Assembly (NCBI GenBank): GCA_001797465.1
Contig: MGPQ01000012.1
Location: forward strand, 177,667 to 241,666
Length of the DNA: 64,000 bases
Source: Deltaproteobacteria bacterium GWB2_55_19
GTDB taxonomy: Bacteria; Desulfobacterota; GWC2-55-46
Direction: 5' to 3'
Under the pieces are notes generated by a model. That model saw only the letters and a list, made by a program, of their open reading frames with translations. It was not told where the DNA came from and searched no databases. Position numbers and translations under genes: made by a program. Below, piece by piece: positions 26,948 through 34,044 of this stretch. Within the stretch, counting starts at the first letter, position 1. Each line of letters starts with the position of its first letter.

Positions 26948-27031
26948 TGACTTAGTGTGGGCTGAGTGGGGCGCGGATTGAACCAGGAGATGCCAGCCCC
27001 CCGCTCTAACCACATGAAAATTTTACATAAA

Positions 27032-27108
27032 GCCCCCGTAGCTCAGATGGATAGAGCAGCAGATTCCTAATCTGTTTGTCGGACGTTCGAATCGTCTCGG
27101 GGGCACCA
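27032..27108 (+). tRNA. tRNA-Arg (anticodon CCT)
   Basis: A complete cloverleaf of 77 bases with encoded CCA. The acceptor stem is GCCCCCG with CGGGGGC, then discriminator A and CCA. The anticodon stem-loop is GCAGA-TTCCTAA-TCTGT, giving CCT. The T-arm is GGACG-TTCGAAT-CGTCT. It reads AGG, an abundant arginine codon in this window. No repeated 3' end that would mark an integration site is visible nearby. Confidence 0.97.
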
Positions 27109-27116
27109 GTAAAATC

Positions 27117-27152
27117 AAAGGGTTACGGGCTTTAAGCCTGTAACCCTTTTTC
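27117..27152 (+). terminator. Intrinsic terminator after tRNA-Arg
   Basis: A near-perfect stem of about 15 base pairs starting AAAGGGTTACGGGCTT and closed by its complement (one G-T pair), followed by TTTTTCTTTT. It begins nine bases after the CCA end. Confidence 0.92.
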
Positions 27153-27286
27153 TTTTGAAGGGTGTTTGTACAGCCTCTGTATAACCACTTCTTAGTTGCA
27201 GGCGACGTCCTTGTTAATAATCAATTTTTCTGATATAAATTGAGTGGATTTCATTTTTGCTTTTATCTTCCAGCTCAATTATAAAA

Positions 27287-27841
27287 ATGCCCCCTCCCAG
27301 ATACGCCAGAAACATACTGATATTTGTACCCCTCCTGCTCCTTGTCCTCTCATGGCTATATGCGGGGACCGAGGGGTATTTCAGCTCAACCCGGTTCTGC
27401 GTCTCCTGCCATTCCATGACCTATCCGGAAAGAGAGCTACGGGCCTCATCGCACTTCGGCCCGCTCGGTTTCGCGCCGGAGTGCGGGGACTGCCACCTGC
27501 CGCCAAGTTTTTTTGAGAGGGCGGCTACCCACGCCATCGACGGCGTAAAGGACGTCGTGAACGAGGTCAGGTATAATATCAAAACCGAGGAGGAGTTCGA
27601 CCGATACAGGGCCGGGTTCGCGCACAAGGCACGGATAAGGCTTAAAAAGTGGGACAGCTCTCCATGTAGGACCTGCCACAGAAACCCGGTCCCTAAAAAC
27701 GATTGGGCCAGGCCCTTCCATGAGGAGATGAAGGGAGGCAGGAAGACCTGCATCGACTGCCATCAGAACATCTTCCATAAGAGGGTCCCTGAGGAGGACC
27801 TTGACAGGGGTATCGCTGAGAATAGGATAGTGGAGAGATGA
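27287..27841 (+). CDS. Tetraheme NapC/NirT-like c-type cytochrome
   Basis: A 184-residue protein with one N-terminal membrane anchor (about residues 10-26) and four CXXCH heme sites: C38-H42, C66-H70, C127-H131 and C155-H159. The anchor followed by FCVSCHSM and SSHFGP..GFAPECGDCHLPPSF is the NapC/NirT/NrfH pattern. Such proteins take electrons from the quinol pool and pass them to periplasmic reductases. No partner reductase is in the window, so the acceptor is unknown. ATG 27287 is chosen over TTG 27257 because it starts just before the anchor; neither has a good ribosome site. Confidence 0.92.
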   Translation: MPPPRYARNILIFVPLLLLVLSWLYAGTEGYFSSTRFCVSCHSMTYPERELRASSHFGPLGFAPECGDCHLPPSFFERAATHAIDGVKDVVNEVRYNIKTEEEFDRYRAGFAHKARIRLKKWDSSPCRTCHRNPVPKNDWARPFHEEMKGGRKTCIDCHQNIFHKRVPEEDLDRGIAENRIVER

Positions 27842-27942
27842 TTTTTGGTGCGATGCGTGGCAACAGGCTTGGCGAGATGTAAAAATTCAATAAAATTGAC
27901 CAGTTATGTGGCTAAGTTAACATCAATTATAATGGAGGTAGC

Positions 27943-28176
27943 ATGTCAGTCGAGGCCTATGTCTTCATAGAGTGCGAGCACGCAAAGTCAAAGGAGGTCC
28001 TTGAAGGCCTCCTTAAGATCGCAGGCGTTGAGGTGGCCAGGATCGTCACAGGCCCTTACGATCTCATTGCCCTTGTCCAGGCCTCAAACTTCAAGATACT
28101 GGGTGATGTTGTTATAAGCAGGATACAGGCGGTGAACCATGTGAAGAGGACGCTTACGAACGTGATAATAGAGTAG
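27943..28176 (+). CDS. Stand-alone RAM-domain (Lrp/AsnC ligand-binding) protein
   Basis: A 77-residue protein consisting only of a RAM/AsnC_trans_reg domain: AYVFIECEHAKSKEVLEGL, then VARIVTGPYDLIALVQASN and NHVKRTLTNVII. The motif GPYDLIALV is the central strand-turn of this domain. There is no DNA-binding helix-turn-helix. Stand-alone RAM proteins form oligomers that bind small ligands such as amino acids; the function of this type is not settled. GGAGG is placed six bases before the ATG. It is the last + strand gene and ends 22 bases before the convergent HDOD gene. Confidence 0.9.
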   Translation: MSVEAYVFIECEHAKSKEVLEGLLKIAGVEVARIVTGPYDLIALVQASNFKILGDVVISRIQAVNHVKRTLTNVIIE

Positions 28177-28198
28177 GGGGGCTAACTAAAAAGCAACC

Positions 28199-29053
28199 CT
28201 AATTGAAGTACCCATCGAGCTGTGCGCTCATCTGCTTGACCGTTTCAGCCACCTCATGGAGGACCATATTGTCCACGCAGGCGGCCTTCATAATGTCCGA
28301 GTGTCGCGGTGATATGATCGTGCATTTCCCTGAACAGTCGTTGCCTTCCGATATTATCAGGTCCGCGAGATATACCATCGGCACGAGGGGTGAAGGCTTC
28401 CCTGTCTTTACTGTCGAGAGGTAGAGCTCCGGGTTGTGGTGGAACCTTATCGAATTAACGCAACTCTCGGGTAGTTTGCACCTGTCGGCGAACCACGAGC
28501 CGGCCTCCGGGTGCGCGGCCCCGAAAGTCTCCTCCTCAATTGACAGGAGGCCCATCGCGTCGCACACTAATACATCCAGGTACTGTCTTCCGAATATCTG
28601 ATAGAGAATCGGCCTTCCTATATCGTGAAGGAGCCCGGCTAAAAACGCGCTGTCTTTGGCTACGCCACCGGACTTTTCGGCGAGTAGGACTGAGCCCATG
28701 GCCACTTCGAATGAGTGCCGCCAGAGGGATACTATGTCAGGGCGCCTTCCCTTGTCAAAGACGTCGAAGACCGCAGTCGATATCGCGAGCCCCTTTACCA
28801 TCTCAAAGCCGAGTACGAGTATCGCCTGGGATATGGAGTTTATCTTCCTCGGGAAACCGTAGTACACGGAGTTAGATATCCCGACTACCCTTGCGGCTAT
28901 CGACTGGTCGTGCTCGATCACGCGCTCAAGCTCGGACACAGAGGAGTTTGAGTCCTCGGTTACCTCGATAATCTTCTTTAAAATTGAGGGGATAGTAGAA
29001 ATCTTTATGATCTCGTATATCCTGCTTAAGAGTTCTTCCCTTTTAGTGCTCAT
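28199..29053 (-). CDS. HDOD-domain signalling protein
   Basis: A 284-residue cytoplasmic protein made almost wholly of one HDOD domain (about residues 12-210), recognisable by IPSILKKIIEV, ERVIEHDQSIAARVVGISNS, INSISQAILVLGFEMVKGLA and LHDIGRPIL. HDOD is a relative of HD phosphohydrolases; family proteins act in two-component, chemotaxis or stress signalling, usually without known enzymatic activity. No receiver or GGDEF domain is fused here. The gene stands alone: the + strand RAM gene converges with it and about 180 bases separate it from xerD. An inverted repeat at 29140-29155 lies upstream and may be regulatory. Confidence 0.9.
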   Translation of the reverse strand: MSTKREELLSRIYEIIKISTIPSILKKIIEVTEDSNSSVSELERVIEHDQSIAARVVGISNSVYYGFPRKINSISQAILVLGFEMVKGLAISTAVFDVFDKGRRPDIVSLWRHSFEVAMGSVLLAEKSGGVAKDSAFLAGLLHDIGRPILYQIFGRQYLDVLVCDAMGLLSIEEETFGAAHPEAGSWFADRCKLPESCVNSIRFHHNPELYLSTVKTGKPSPLVPMVYLADLIISEGNDCSGKCTIISPRHSDIMKAACVDNMVLHEVAETVKQMSAQLDGYFN

Positions 29054-29139
29054 CGATTGTCCTGAATAAGACGTTATTTGGATAATTCCTTATCGACATT
29101 AATGCGTAAAACTTTACGAACACACTTGAGACAATGTCG

Positions 29140-29155
29140 CATAATGGATATTATG
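29140..29155. repeat. Inverted repeat upstream of HDOD gene
   Basis: CATAAT and ATTATG, perfect six-base arms around GGAT, in the 180-base gap between xerD and the HDOD gene. On the - strand it is preceded by TTGA. It could be an operator or part of a promoter; no known box is matched. Confidence 0.4.
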
Positions 29156-29233
29156 TCAAATTATACCCAGGGGAGATCCACGGTCTCAGCCACGAGCCTT
29201 TTATAGGATGTCTTCGTGTGACCTCTGGCCCCC

Positions 29234-30127
29234 CTATCCCCTCGGGTGCTTCGATTTGTGGAGGTTCTTGAGGCGTTCGTTTGTGATGTGGGTGTATATC
29301 TGGGTGGTGGATATGTCGGCGTGGCCGAGCATTGCTTGCACGAGCCGGAGGTCGGCGCCTCCCTCAAGGAGGTGTGTGGCGAAGGAATGCCGTATGATGT
29401 GAGGCTTGATCTTCTGCTTGTCAATCTTGGCATCAACAGCCGCTCTCTTTATGATGACCCAGAAGTTCTGGCGCGTCATGCGCGTGCCGCGTGCCGTCAC
29501 AAAAAGGAATTTGTTCTGCCTCTTTTTGAGTATCACGGGCCGGGCCTCATCCATGTACCTTTTGAGCCAGATCAGCGCCGCCTCTCCCAGAGGCACGATC
29601 CGCTCCTTTGACCCCTTGCCGAACGCCGTAAGATAGCCGGCCTGAAGGTTCAAGTCGTTGAGTTTAAGCGTCACGAGCTCGGATACCCTGAGCCCCGTTG
29701 CGTAGAGCACTTCTATCATCGCCTTGTCCCTTGCCCCGAGGGGCTTATCCGTCTTCGGCGTCGAAAGGAGCTTCTCAACCTCTTCGAATTTAAGGAACTC
29801 AGGGAGCTTTTTAACGGCCTTGGGGATGTCGATGGCAATACACGGGGAGAGTTTTATATGCCCTTTTTTAACGAGGAACTTGTAAAAGGAACGCAGGGCG
29901 ATGAGCCCTCTTGTGTAAGACCCGACCGAGAGCCCCGCCTCTTTCAGGCACTTTAGAAACCCTGAGATATCCTCAGGCGAGGCGGCTTCAAGGACCGCGC
30001 CTTTTTGAACGATATAGGCGTTGAACCGCAGGAGGTCCCGGCAGTATGAGGCCCTGGTGTTCTCGGCAAGGCCTTTTTCCACGACGATGTAGTCGAGGAA
30101 AGAGTCTATGAGCTCTTGCCCCTCCAT
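29234..30127 (-). CDS. xerD: Tyrosine recombinase XerD
   Basis: A 297-residue recombinase, the usual length for XerC/XerD. The SAM-like core-binding domain occupies about residues 1-90. The catalytic set is complete: R147 in ATGLRVSEL, K171 in GKGSK, H243 and R246 in PHIIRHSFATHLL, H269 in MLGHADISTTQIYTH and nucleophile Y278. XerD with XerC resolves chromosome dimers at dif at the septum. XerD is slightly favoured over XerC because of QIYTH and the chromosomal neighbours. It is three bases downstream of glnD and probably shares its mRNA. There is no sign of an integron or mobile element around it. Confidence 0.92.
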   Translation of the reverse strand: MEGQELIDSFLDYIVVEKGLAENTRASYCRDLLRFNAYIVQKGAVLEAASPEDISGFLKCLKEAGLSVGSYTRGLIALRSFYKFLVKKGHIKLSPCIAIDIPKAVKKLPEFLKFEEVEKLLSTPKTDKPLGARDKAMIEVLYATGLRVSELVTLKLNDLNLQAGYLTAFGKGSKERIVPLGEAALIWLKRYMDEARPVILKKRQNKFLFVTARGTRMTRQNFWVIIKRAAVDAKIDKQKIKPHIIRHSFATHLLEGGADLRLVQAMLGHADISTTQIYTHITNERLKNLHKSKHPRG

Positions 30128-30130
30128 GCG

Positions 30131-32782
30131 TTAAGCCCCTCCCCTGTCCTGTTGTGCGGTCAGCGCCTTGTGGAGGAGGTCGGCCATCTCCCGGAGCTTC
30201 TCCTTATAGAATATCTTCTGCCCGAAGATGTCCTTCACGTAGAATATGTCGGCAACGGCGTCTCCCTTGGTGGATATCTTGGCTATGTAGATATATAAGC
30301 CGAGGCGGGCTAATGTGCTCGTTATGTCGTAGAGGAGACCGATCCTGTTCTGCGCGTGCATGTCTATGACGGTGTAGGCGTCGGATACCTCGTTGTCGAT
30401 CTCGACGGAGGTTCTAACCGTCGGCTTCGCCTTCTTGTCCAGTATCGAAGGTTTTCTCCTGCCGACGAGCGCGGCCACCTTCACCCTGCCTGTTATGACC
30501 TCCGAGAGGTCGTGCTCTATCTTCTTAAGCTTGGTCTCATCCGTAATGAGTTCGCCTGTGGCGCTCACCACCTGCAACACGTCGAGGACTATGCCGTTTT
30601 TGAGCGTATTGATCTGCGCGCCCAGTATGTTGACGGCGTTGGCGGCCATCACCCCTGTTATCATCGAAAAAAGCCCGTGCACGTCGTGCGTGCAGATGAG
30701 GACCTCCGTGTACTCTCTGAACGTGTCCTGGCGGATTGTCATCACATAGGGCCTGCCCGTAAAATCCCGGAGCGTCTTTATGTGCTCGGCGATAGTATCA
30801 GGGCGGTTCGAGAGGAAGTACCTCGGAGGGAGAAGCCCGAAGTATTCGTCCACGCAGTACCTGTCCACGCAATCCGGCTTCAACGCCTCAAAGACTCTCT
30901 CCTTTACAACGGCTATTTTTACAGCCGCGTCCTCTGGCTCGAACGTCCCGCGTTCAAGCACGGTAAGCACCTTGAAGTAGAGCTCCTGAAAGAGCGCGCC
31001 CTTCCACTGGCTCCAGACGTCCGGCCCAACTGCCCTGACGTCCGCGAACGTGAGGAGGTAGAGGAGGTTGAGCCTCTCCATGTCGCCTATCTTCTTTGCG
31101 AACTCTATTACGAGGTTCTCGTCGTGCAGGTCCCTGTACTGGGCGGTGTCCGCGAGGATGAGGTGGTTCCTGACGAGGAATTTTATGAGGTTCGTGTCGT
31201 CCTCCGCGAGATGGAGCCTCTCGCATATCGCGGGGACTATGTGGGCCCCCTTCTCGGCGTGCCCCTTGCCGTGCGCCTTTCCGATGTCATGGAAGAGGAC
31301 TGCGAGGGTGAGTATCTCTGGGTTAGGAATCTCTTCGAAGATGGTCGACAGGAGCGAAAAATCCGTCTTGTACTGGCCGCGGAGCCTCTCAAGCTCCCGG
31401 ACGGCAAAGAGCGTGTGCGCGTCGACCGTGTACACGTGATAGAGGTCGTGCTGTACGCGACAGCTTATATCCCCGAACTCGGGGATATATTTTTCGAGGA
31501 ATTTGAGCCTCTGCATCTCAAGGAGGGTCCTGTAAACCTCCCTGTGCCTCAATATCTTCAGGAACGAATCTGATACGTCACGCGAGCGTCTGAACTCGTC
31601 CCCGGCGCCGTCGAGGTAATGCAGGACCGCGTCCTTCGTGGACTGGTGTATCTCCACGTTGAAGGCCTGCGAGTATTCGAATGCCTTTATGGCGACAGAC
31701 GGGTCGTCGAAGGGCGCGCCCTTGTCTTTTAAAGCGAGCATCCCCTCGGCTATGCAGTAGTTTTTGTCTATGCGGACCTTCTTCTTCGGCCAGGAGAAGA
31801 CCCTTTCGTCCCCGGTATGCAGTGAGCGAGAGAGGATGAGGTTCGAGTAATGGTTTACGTTCGAGGCGTCCTTGTAGTACTTCTGCATGAACTGCTCTAC
31901 CGCGAGCGCCTTTTCATTCGACTCGAAACCGAGGAGAGAGGATATCCTCTCCTGGTGGTCGAAGGTGAGCTGGTCGTTCTTCCTCCCGGTGGCGAAGTGG
32001 AGTTCGTTCCTCACCCATAGGAGGCAGTCGAGCGAGGCGTCGAGCGTCTTTCTGTCATGGTCGGATATGAGGCTCGTCGAGAAAGGCTCCAGGAGCTTGC
32101 CGCTCCGGGCCTTCACGACCCACATCGCGGTGTGTAGGTCGCGCAGCCCCCCCTCCCCCTCTTTTACGTTCGGCTCGAGGATGTAGACCGAGCCGCCGTA
32201 TCTCTCGTGCCTCTGCCTCGTCTCCTCGACCTTGTCCCTTACGAAATCCCCTACGCGCCCCTTGTTGAAGAGGTGTTTCCTTGCGCCTGAATGGAGCGCC
32301 TGGAAGAGCTTCTCGTCGCCGTCGATGAACCTCAAATCCAGGACCGCCGTCATGGTCTTAAGGTCGTCTTTGGCGAGCGCGATGCATTCGGAGAGCGAGC
32401 GGATGCTGAAGGCGAGGTCGAGCCCCGTGTCCCAGAGGACGTAAAGCATCTGCTGGGTCAGGTCCTCGATAGCGGGGGTGAGTTTCCTGCCGTGGAGGAG
32501 CATGAGGTCTATGTCAGACCTTATGTTGAGCTCGCCCCTGCCATAGCCGCCAATGGCGACGAGGGTCATGGGGTCGTTGCACTTGAGCTCCGCTTTCTTG
32601 AAGGTGAAAAGCCCCTTAAGTATTTCGTCGACGAGCGACGTGTACGCCCCGCATATTTCGCGGCCGGAGAGGTTCCCGAGGTGAAGGCGTCTTAGCTCCT
32701 CCTCTCCCCTGGCGAGGAAGTCCTTCACGACAGGCGCGGCCTGCGGGCTCTTTCTCAAGCTATCGAGCACCTGGTTGTGCAT
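30131..32782 (-). CDS. glnD: Bifunctional PII uridylyltransferase/uridylyl-removing enzyme GlnD
   Basis: An 883-residue protein, normal for GlnD. The nucleotidyltransferase motif GGYGRGELNIRSDIDL is at residues 78-93. A GlnD-specific helical linker follows, then an HD hydrolase domain with LFHDIGKAHGKGHAEKG (about 515-535), then two C-terminal ACT domains (one near VLICTHDVHGLFSMITGVMA, one near DMHAQNRIGLLYDITSTLA). It uridylylates PII when glutamine is low and removes the group when glutamine is high, thereby setting nitrogen assimilation. All domains look intact. It abuts the amidase gene upstream without a gap. Confidence 0.97.
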   Translation of the reverse strand: MHNQVLDSLRKSPQAAPVVKDFLARGEEELRRLHLGNLSGREICGAYTSLVDEILKGLFTFKKAELKCNDPMTLVAIGGYGRGELNIRSDIDLMLLHGRKLTPAIEDLTQQMLYVLWDTGLDLAFSIRSLSECIALAKDDLKTMTAVLDLRFIDGDEKLFQALHSGARKHLFNKGRVGDFVRDKVEETRQRHERYGGSVYILEPNVKEGEGGLRDLHTAMWVVKARSGKLLEPFSTSLISDHDRKTLDASLDCLLWVRNELHFATGRKNDQLTFDHQERISSLLGFESNEKALAVEQFMQKYYKDASNVNHYSNLILSRSLHTGDERVFSWPKKKVRIDKNYCIAEGMLALKDKGAPFDDPSVAIKAFEYSQAFNVEIHQSTKDAVLHYLDGAGDEFRRSRDVSDSFLKILRHREVYRTLLEMQRLKFLEKYIPEFGDISCRVQHDLYHVYTVDAHTLFAVRELERLRGQYKTDFSLLSTIFEEIPNPEILTLAVLFHDIGKAHGKGHAEKGAHIVPAICERLHLAEDDTNLIKFLVRNHLILADTAQYRDLHDENLVIEFAKKIGDMERLNLLYLLTFADVRAVGPDVWSQWKGALFQELYFKVLTVLERGTFEPEDAAVKIAVVKERVFEALKPDCVDRYCVDEYFGLLPPRYFLSNRPDTIAEHIKTLRDFTGRPYVMTIRQDTFREYTEVLICTHDVHGLFSMITGVMAANAVNILGAQINTLKNGIVLDVLQVVSATGELITDETKLKKIEHDLSEVITGRVKVAALVGRRKPSILDKKAKPTVRTSVEIDNEVSDAYTVIDMHAQNRIGLLYDITSTLARLGLYIYIAKISTKGDAVADIFYVKDIFGQKIFYKEKLREMADLLHKALTAQQDRGGA

Positions 32783-34039
32783 TTAAACCGACTGGCCTCC
32801 GCCGTTTATGTATTTGAGCAGGCCGGATGTGATGCCGTCGACGATCTCTTTCAGGTACCGATCGTCCTTGAGCCTCTTTTCTTCATCTGGGTTTGAGATG
32901 TAGGAGACCTCGATGAGTATAGCGGGCATCTTCGTTCCGACGAGCACGTAGAATGGCGCGCCCTTGACGCCGTTGGACTTTGTCGATTTGTATTTCGCCT
33001 TAAGTACAGAGACGAGCCTGTCCTGCACGGAGGCGGCAAGCCTCACCGAATCGTTAGTCTTCGCGGTCTTGATGAGGTCGTTCAGGATAAATTCGAGGTC
33101 GCTCACCGAGCGTGTGGATGTCGCGTTCTCGCGCGCGGCGATCCGTTTCGCCTCCTCGCTGTTTGAGAGCCCGAGCGTGTATGTCTCCACGCCCGAGGCC
33201 GCGCGCCGGGGAGAGGCGTTTATGTGTATGGAGACGAAGAGGTCGGCGTCCTGGCTGTTCGCTATGGCGGTCCTCTCTTCGAGCGGGATAAAGACGTCGG
33301 TAGAGCGCGTCATCACTATCTTTGACTCGAGCCTGGCGGAGAGCGTTTCACGGAGCATCCTGCCGAGCCTCAGCGTGACGTCTTTTTCCTTAAGGCCGCC
33401 CCTGCCGACAGCGCCGGGGTCCTTGCCGCCGTGGCCGGGGTCGAGGACTATCTTCCTCACCTTAAGGCCGAGTTGCTGTGTTATCGTCGGAGAGGCGCTC
33501 CTTATCTCAGGCGCCTTCCTGGCCGAGGGCTTCTCTATAACAGATTGCGGCTTTTCAGGCTCTGTTGCAGGGGGCTTGGCCTCCTCAGCCTTTGCGAGGG
33601 CTTCGCCCTTTCCCGTAACGTCGACAACTATCCTGAACGGGTCGCTTAATGGGAATATTTTGAAGTCGTCAATGGATTCTATGTCGAAGACGACACGGAC
33701 CGTGTCCTTGTCGAACTGCCCCGCCCTCGCCACCTTGAGCAACCCGTCGTTTATGGGTATGCTCTTGCTGAGGGCCTCTCCGAGATGAGCGTCCTTTATA
33801 TCGACGTAGAGCCGCCGCCAGTCCATGTTTATCGCCGGGTCAGGGTTAAGGAGCTTGTGCGAGAAGGCGGCCTTCTTATCGAGGCTTATGACTATCCTCG
33901 TATAATTCGGGTTGGACCAGTGCTTGACCTCTGTTACGTCAGCGTTCTTTCCCGCGCGCGCGTGAAGCGGCGTCAAAAAGAGCGCGGCGAAAAGGAATAT
34001 GGGCATAAGGCGCTTAAGGGCGTGACTGCAAGGTCGCAA
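32783..34039 (-). CDS. amiC: N-acetylmuramoyl-L-alanine amidase with AMIN domain
   Basis: A 418-residue periplasmic protein: signal peptide (about residues 1-29), AMIN domain (about 35-145) that targets septal peptidoglycan or pilus secretins, a Pro/Glu/Lys linker (150-190) and an Amidase_3 domain. Zinc ligands are in VLDPGHGGKDPGA (H203) and E218 in KEKDVTLRLG, with VSIHINAS and the catalytic Glu in ILIEVSYISN. It cuts the amide bond between MurNAc and the stem peptide during cell separation. The gene sits between mutS (5 bases) and glnD (0 bases) in one operon. Confidence 0.95.
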   Translation of the reverse strand: MRPCSHALKRLMPIFLFAALFLTPLHARAGKNADVTEVKHWSNPNYTRIVISLDKKAAFSHKLLNPDPAINMDWRRLYVDIKDAHLGEALSKSIPINDGLLKVARAGQFDKDTVRVVFDIESIDDFKIFPLSDPFRIVVDVTGKGEALAKAEEAKPPATEPEKPQSVIEKPSARKAPEIRSASPTITQQLGLKVRKIVLDPGHGGKDPGAVGRGGLKEKDVTLRLGRMLRETLSARLESKIVMTRSTDVFIPLEERTAIANSQDADLFVSIHINASPRRAASGVETYTLGLSNSEEAKRIAARENATSTRSVSDLEFILNDLIKTAKTNDSVRLAASVQDRLVSVLKAKYKSTKSNGVKGAPFYVLVGTKMPAILIEVSYISNPDEEKRLKDDRYLKEIVDGITSGLLKYINGGGQSV

Positions 34040-34044
34040 GGTCT

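Noticed and set aside
27032..27108. tRNA-Arg as an attachment site of an integrated element
   Set aside because: No integrase stands next to it and no second copy of its 3' end was noticed; the XerD at 29.2 kb has the full chromosomal type and sits in a housekeeping operon.
27928..27933. TATAAT just before the RAM-domain gene as a promoter
   Set aside because: Transcription would begin at about 27940, after the ribosome site and at the start codon, and no -35 stands at the right distance, while a strong GGAGG is present and must be transcribed.
29234..30127. Integron or phage integrase
   Set aside because: Length, motifs and the glnD-amiC-mutS context match chromosomal XerD; there is no attC-like array.
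30356..31573. Long + strand open frame (405 codons) opposite glnD
   Set aside because: Antisense shadow of glnD: Val, Arg and Leu-rich with no domain pattern and no ribosome site.
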